43,680 bases of DNA from Flavobacteriales bacterium (GTDB taxonomy: Bacteria; Bacteroidota; Bacteroidia; Flavobacteriales_E; Vicingaceae), in the NCBI GenBank assembly GCA_002706365.1, contig PALM01000006.1, positions 1-43,680 of the forward strand. Reading direction: 5' to 3'. The notes below the pieces were generated by a model that ran no database searches, was not told where the DNA came from, and worked only from the letters and a program-made list of their open reading frames with translations. Both the position numbers and the translations under genes were made by a program. Shown here piece after piece: positions 40,086-43,680 of the stretch. Positions within the stretch are counted from its first letter, which is position 1, and every line of letters starts with the position of its first letter.

Positions 40086-40946
40086 CTAATCTACTTTGGC
40101 AACGGGGTTTGCAAGATTCTCATATCCTGTAAGTTCCATACGAATAGAGCCTACAAGGATCTTGGCTTTTGCCAAAACCGGAATCTTATTCTCATCGGCA
40201 GTGATATAAACCGTTAGATCTTCGTCATCTTCAAAGATTCTACCTTCTTGAACTTGAGGGTGGAATACATAACATTTGAATTTGCCCTCCTTGATCTTGA
40301 CAGTTTTAGTGCCTGCATATTTAATTCGAAGTGGGAAAACCTCTTCATCCACAAAAGATTGAATCACAAAGACATCTCCTTTCTTCGCATTACTGAAATC
40401 CATTGTTCTGGCGTAATAGAATGCAGAAAGCATATCTTGAATGGCCATGGGGACATTGTATTTTTCTTTATCCTCATTTACCACATAGCCGTCTTCTTGA
40501 AAGAATTGGTAATCCTGGGCTTTTTCATATCCACCTTCATGAATCCTGCGAATGAACAACCAAGGGAAAACTCCCTTTTCATCGATATAGGTCTCATATC
40601 GATCCCTTACTTTAAAGAACCAATCGAATGCGCTTATACTCTTTCCTTCACCAACAATGTGTAGCAAGTCGCGACCGTGTATCTTTCGATCGACCTTTTT
40701 AACCTCTAGTGTTGCTACTCCGGCATTGATAATTCCGTAAGCGAATTTATAATGCAGCTTTTCACCTGGAGTGAATGCATTGTGTTTGATCTCGCGTAAT
40801 TCTTGCTTTGCGACCTTTTCTTCAGACTTTTTTTTGTCCTGACCTTTGGTAAATCCGGCTTGAGCCAGCATGAATACCATTAAATGAAGCACGATGAACC
40901 TTTTCATAAGCTTTGTTTTGCTCATATTTTTCAAAGTCCGTGCCAT
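40086..40946 (-). CDS. DUF3108 domain protein
   Basis: A protein of 286 residues, probably shorter because the signal peptide begins at one of the internal Met (MKRFIVLHLMVFMLAQAGFTKGQ, residue 14 onward). The mature part has the DUF3108 pattern: FTPGEKLHYKFAYGIINAGVATLEV, then SISAFDWFFKVRDRYETYID, DMLSAFYYARTMDF and the end LVGSIRMELTGYENL. Predicted periplasmic beta-rich protein of unknown activity, widespread in Bacteroidota and Proteobacteria. It lies 6 bases downstream of the TrmH-family gene and is probably cotranscribed with it. Confidence 0.9.
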   Translation of the reverse strand: MARTLKNMSKTKLMKRFIVLHLMVFMLAQAGFTKGQDKKKSEEKVAKQELREIKHNAFTPGEKLHYKFAYGIINAGVATLEVKKVDRKIHGRDLLHIVGEGKSISAFDWFFKVRDRYETYIDEKGVFPWLFIRRIHEGGYEKAQDYQFFQEDGYVVNEDKEKYNVPMAIQDMLSAFYYARTMDFSNAKKGDVFVIQSFVDEEVFPLRIKYAGTKTVKIKEGKFKCYVFHPQVQEGRIFEDDEDLTVYITADENKIPVLAKAKILVGSIRMELTGYENLANPVAKVD

Positions 40947-40952
40947 CTTTTT

Positions 40953-41519
40953 TTAAAGCTTCATTTTCTTGTATAGTTCCCACATTGCAATTCCCGCACT
41001 AACCGAAACATTAAAGGAATGTTTGGTGCCCAGTTGAGGTATCTCAATTGCTCCATCACAAAGGTCGATCACTTCTTGTTGTACACCTTTTACCTCATGA
41101 CCAAATATAAGCGCAACTTTATTTGCTTCGGTCTCAAAATCAGATAGTAATATAGAAGCATGTGTTTGTTCTAAAGCATAAACCCCATAGTCTTCCTTTT
41201 TTAACTTCTCTACTACAGATTTAGTGTCTTTCACATATTCCCAATCCACTGATTCGGTTGCCCCCAAAGCAGTTTTGTTGATCTCTCTATGTGGAGGAGT
41301 TGCGCTTATTCCGCAGAGATAGATCTTTTGTACAGCGAATGCATCGGCGTTGCGGAAGACGGAGCCCACATTGTGTAAGGAGCGTACATTGTCGAGCACC
41401 AGGATCAAAGGTAGTTTCTCGGCATCTTTGAATTCTTCAATACTTTTTCGCTCAAGTTCAGCGATGCTTAATTTCCGGTTCCCTTTATGTGAAAAACTAT
41501 TCATAAATTCAAGTATCAA
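40953..41519 (-). CDS. TrmH/SpoU-family RNA 2'-O-methyltransferase
   Basis: A 188-residue enzyme with a SPOUT knot. Motif 1 is LVLDNVRSLHNVGSVFRNADAF (about 43-64, with the catalytic Arg), motif 2 is KVALIFGHEVKGVQQEVIDLCDG, and motif 3 is IEIPQLGTKHSFNVSVSAGIAMWEL, all three complete. Family members methylate ribose of tRNA or 23S rRNA using S-adenosylmethionine; which RNA is the target is not visible. The true start may be the Met at residue 6. It is divergent from mutS (50 bases) and 6 bases upstream of the DUF3108 gene. Confidence 0.93.
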   Translation of the reverse strand: MILEFMNSFSHKGNRKLSIAELERKSIEEFKDAEKLPLILVLDNVRSLHNVGSVFRNADAFAVQKIYLCGISATPPHREINKTALGATESVDWEYVKDTKSVVEKLKKEDYGVYALEQTHASILLSDFETEANKVALIFGHEVKGVQQEVIDLCDGAIEIPQLGTKHSFNVSVSAGIAMWELYKKMKL

Positions 41520-41569
41520 AGCAATGGCAGCCCTAGAGAGCTGCTTAATTTAGACCACAAAGTTAGGTT

Positions 41570-43680
41570 TTGAAAAAGCAAAAGAGCAGAAAAAAGCAGG
41601 CAAAAGAGACTCCGCTGATGAAGCAGTATCATCAGATCAAGGCCAAGCATCCGGATGCGCTGCTTTTGTTTAGGGTTGGAGATTTTTATGAAACCTTTGG
41701 CGATGATGCGATAAAAGCATCAAAAGTATTGGGAATTGTGCTTACTAAAAGGCATAATGGTGCCGCTAATGAGATCGAGTTGGCCGGTTTTCCTCATCAT
41801 TCTTTAGAAACATATCTGCCAAAATTGGTTAGGGCTGGAAATCGGGTTGCGATTTGCGATCAGTTGGAAGATCCCAAGCAAACCAAAACTATTGTAAAGC
41901 GAGGAGTAACTGAGCTGGTTACTCCGGGAGTAGCTTACAATGATGAAGTGCTCAATCAGAAATCCAACAATTTTCTCGCAGCAGTTCATTTTAATGGACA
42001 GAATGAGATTGGTCTGGCATTTTTGGATGTATCAACCGGAGAGTTTCTTCTAAGTCAGGGAGATCGCGAATATGCATCTAAGCTCATTCAAAGTTTTGCG
42101 CCTTCTGAGGTGTTATTTCAAAAGCAGAAAAGAAAGCTATTTGAAGAGTATTTTGGGAGTCAGCACTTCACTTATATGCTTGAAGATTGGGCATTTGGAG
42201 AAGAGTTTGGGCGCGAACAATTGATCAATCATTTTAAGACCAAATCGCTCAAGGGGTATGGCATTGATTCCATGGACTCAGGTATTACTGCTGCCGGTGC
42301 TGCATTGCATTATTTGGCAGATACTCGTCATGACCGACTCCAGCACATCAGTTCCATCTCCAGAATAGAGAGGGATGAGTTTGTTTGGCTAGATCAATTC
42401 ACTTTACGCAATTTGGAGTTGCTTTATTCTCCAAACATTGAGGCCCGCACTCTTTTAGAGGTGATGGATCAAACCTTGACTCCGATGGGTGGGAGAATGC
42501 TCAAGCGTTGGATGGCAATGCCTCTTAAAGATATCGAGCCGATCCACGATCGATTGAATGCAGTTGAGAGTTTACTCAAATCGGAAAAGGAATCGAATGA
42601 GTTAAAGGAATTGATCCGAAATATCGGAGATCTGGAAAGGCTTTGTTCAAAGGTAAGTACGGGGAGAATCAATCCTAGAGAATTGCTGCAACTAAATAGG
42701 GCTCTCTCTCAAATAACGCCCATTACTAAGCTTTTAAATGCTATCAAAAGCAAGAGTCTCAAAGCTATAGCGGATCAACTTAACCCCTGTAATTCCCTTT
42801 GTGAGCGTATCGAGAATGGACTAGAGCCAGAAGCTCCTGTTCAATTGCACAAGGGCAATGTGATCAAGCAAGGGGTAAATGCTGAACTAGACGAATTGAG
42901 GGAGTTGAGAAGCAGCGGAAAGAATCAGCTTAAAGCGATGCAGGAGAGAGAAGTTGAAAAGACCGGCATAAGCTCACTTAAGATCGCCTTCAATAATGTG
43001 TTTGGATACTATATTGAGGTGCGAAACACACATAAAGATAAAGTCCCTGAAGATTGGATTCGAAAGCAAACCCTAGTGAATGCTGAAAGATACATCACGG
43101 AGGAGTTGAAAGATTATGAGAGTAAGATTCTAGGAGCTGAAGATAGGATATCAGTATTGGAAGGCGATTTGTATGAAAAGTTAGTCAAGGAAGTTGCTGA
43201 GTATATCCACATTATACAGCTAAATGCTGTGCAGATTGCAAAGCTTGATTGCCTGCTTTCATTTTCTGAATTGGCTACGCAGAATAATTACACCAAACCA
43301 GATGTAAACGATAGTCTTCAGATCGAGATCAAGTCGGGTCGTCACCCAGTGATTGAACAAGAATTGCCTTTGGGTGAGGAGTATATCAGTAATGATGTAT
43401 ATCTCGATAATGAACAACAGCAGATTGCCATGATTACCGGACCTAATATGTCGGGAAAATCAGCCTTGCTCAGACAAACAGCCCTAATCTGCATTATGGC
43501 TCAAATGGGTTCTTATGTGCCTGCAACACATGCTAGTATTGGTGTGCTAGACAAAGTTTTCACAAGGGTAGGAGCTAGTGATAATATATCTACCGGCGAG
43601 TCGACATTCATGGTAGAGATGAATGAGACAGCTAGTATTCTCAACAATATTTCAGATCGCAGCTTGATTCTGTTGGATGA
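41570..43680 (+). CDS. mutS: DNA mismatch repair protein MutS (3' end outside window)
   Basis: The frame is open to the right edge, giving the first 703 residues. The TTG at 41570 is preferred as the start because the residues after it, KKQKSRKKQAKETPLMKQYHQIK, match the basic leader and ETPLMKQY start usual in MutS. An in-frame TAG precedes it by 2 codons, and the first ATG at 41618 would cut into the conserved N-terminus. Domain I has RVGDFYETFGDDA, with the Phe-x-Glu mismatch-contact motif. The core and clamp follow. The ATPase has Walker A GPNMSGKSALLRQ (near residue 626) and STGESTFMVEM, and the window ends in Walker B LILLDE. It recognises base mismatches and recruits MutL. Confidence 0.95.
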   Translation, partial: MKKQKSRKKQAKETPLMKQYHQIKAKHPDALLLFRVGDFYETFGDDAIKASKVLGIVLTKRHNGAANEIELAGFPHHSLETYLPKLVRAGNRVAICDQLEDPKQTKTIVKRGVTELVTPGVAYNDEVLNQKSNNFLAAVHFNGQNEIGLAFLDVSTGEFLLSQGDREYASKLIQSFAPSEVLFQKQKRKLFEEYFGSQHFTYMLEDWAFGEEFGREQLINHFKTKSLKGYGIDSMDSGITAAGAALHYLADTRHDRLQHISSISRIERDEFVWLDQFTLRNLELLYSPNIEARTLLEVMDQTLTPMGGRMLKRWMAMPLKDIEPIHDRLNAVESLLKSEKESNELKELIRNIGDLERLCSKVSTGRINPRELLQLNRALSQITPITKLLNAIKSKSLKAIADQLNPCNSLCERIENGLEPEAPVQLHKGNVIKQGVNAELDELRELRSSGKNQLKAMQEREVEKTGISSLKIAFNNVFGYYIEVRNTHKDKVPEDWIRKQTLVNAERYITEELKDYESKILGAEDRISVLEGDLYEKLVKEVAEYIHIIQLNAVQIAKLDCLLSFSELATQNNYTKPDVNDSLQIEIKSGRHPVIEQELPLGEEYISNDVYLDNEQQQIAMITGPNMSGKSALLRQTALICIMAQMGSYVPATHASIGVLDKVFTRVGASDNISTGESTFMVEMNETASILNNISDRSLILLD

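Overview
The window looks like a chromosomal segment of a marine/flavobacterial-type member of the Bacteroidota. The signs are two proteins with C-terminal type IX secretion (T9SS) sorting domains, BACON domains, GSCFA and DUF4271 families, signal peptides ending in the phylum-typical 'SYSQ' pattern, and several promoters of the Bacteroidota form TAnnTTTG. No rRNA, tRNA or CRISPR array is visible.

Region 1 (1-4219) is accessory DNA and the most unusual part. A tyrosine recombinase (3050-4219, minus) is followed, in the same transcriptional direction, by at least four gene cassettes separated by roughly 300-bp repeats. Each cassette has its own private, perfect 10-bp terminal inverted repeat. 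The repeats end in a G|TT junction and contain long imperfect palindromes. This is the geometry expected of integron cassettes with attC sites. However, the recombinase lacks the IntI-specific insertion, carries an extra N-terminal domain, points the same way as the cassettes, and the attC-like sites are unusually long. The cassettes carry (from the integrase outward) a RelE-type toxin-antitoxin pair, a unit with no convincing gene, a small exported protein, and an unknown 224-aa protein.

Region 2 (4372-13071) is core metabolism and envelope. Two glycosyltransferases in a translationally coupled pair converge on a minus-strand operon rnpA-yidD-ctpA-O-antigen ligase. Next come hemD with a DUF4271 membrane protein, and a glutaryl-CoA-dehydrogenase-like acyl-CoA dehydrogenase.

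Region 3 (13572-27690) holds secretion and transport genes. A giant 2823-aa secreted M6 metalloprotease has about 11 CUB and 10 BACON-like domains plus a T9SS tail. A LexA-like XRE/S24 regulator and an SLC12-like transporter follow, then a 629-aa secreted protein with a T9SS tail.

Region 4 (27744-34272) has a GT39-type membrane glycosyltransferase and a small conserved protein, then dinB and a short DnaE-type polymerase. The latter two look like a DNA-damage mutagenesis pair. The dinB promoter carries an operator-like sequence matching the one in front of the XRE/S24 regulator, suggesting one regulon.

Region 5 (34379-43680) contains a small lipoprotein, pirin, a GSCFA protein, a voltage-gated K+ channel with a C-terminal zinc ribbon, tryptophan 2,3-dioxygenase with an M23 endopeptidase, a TrmH-family methyltransferase with a DUF3108 protein, and a mutS gene that runs off the right edge.
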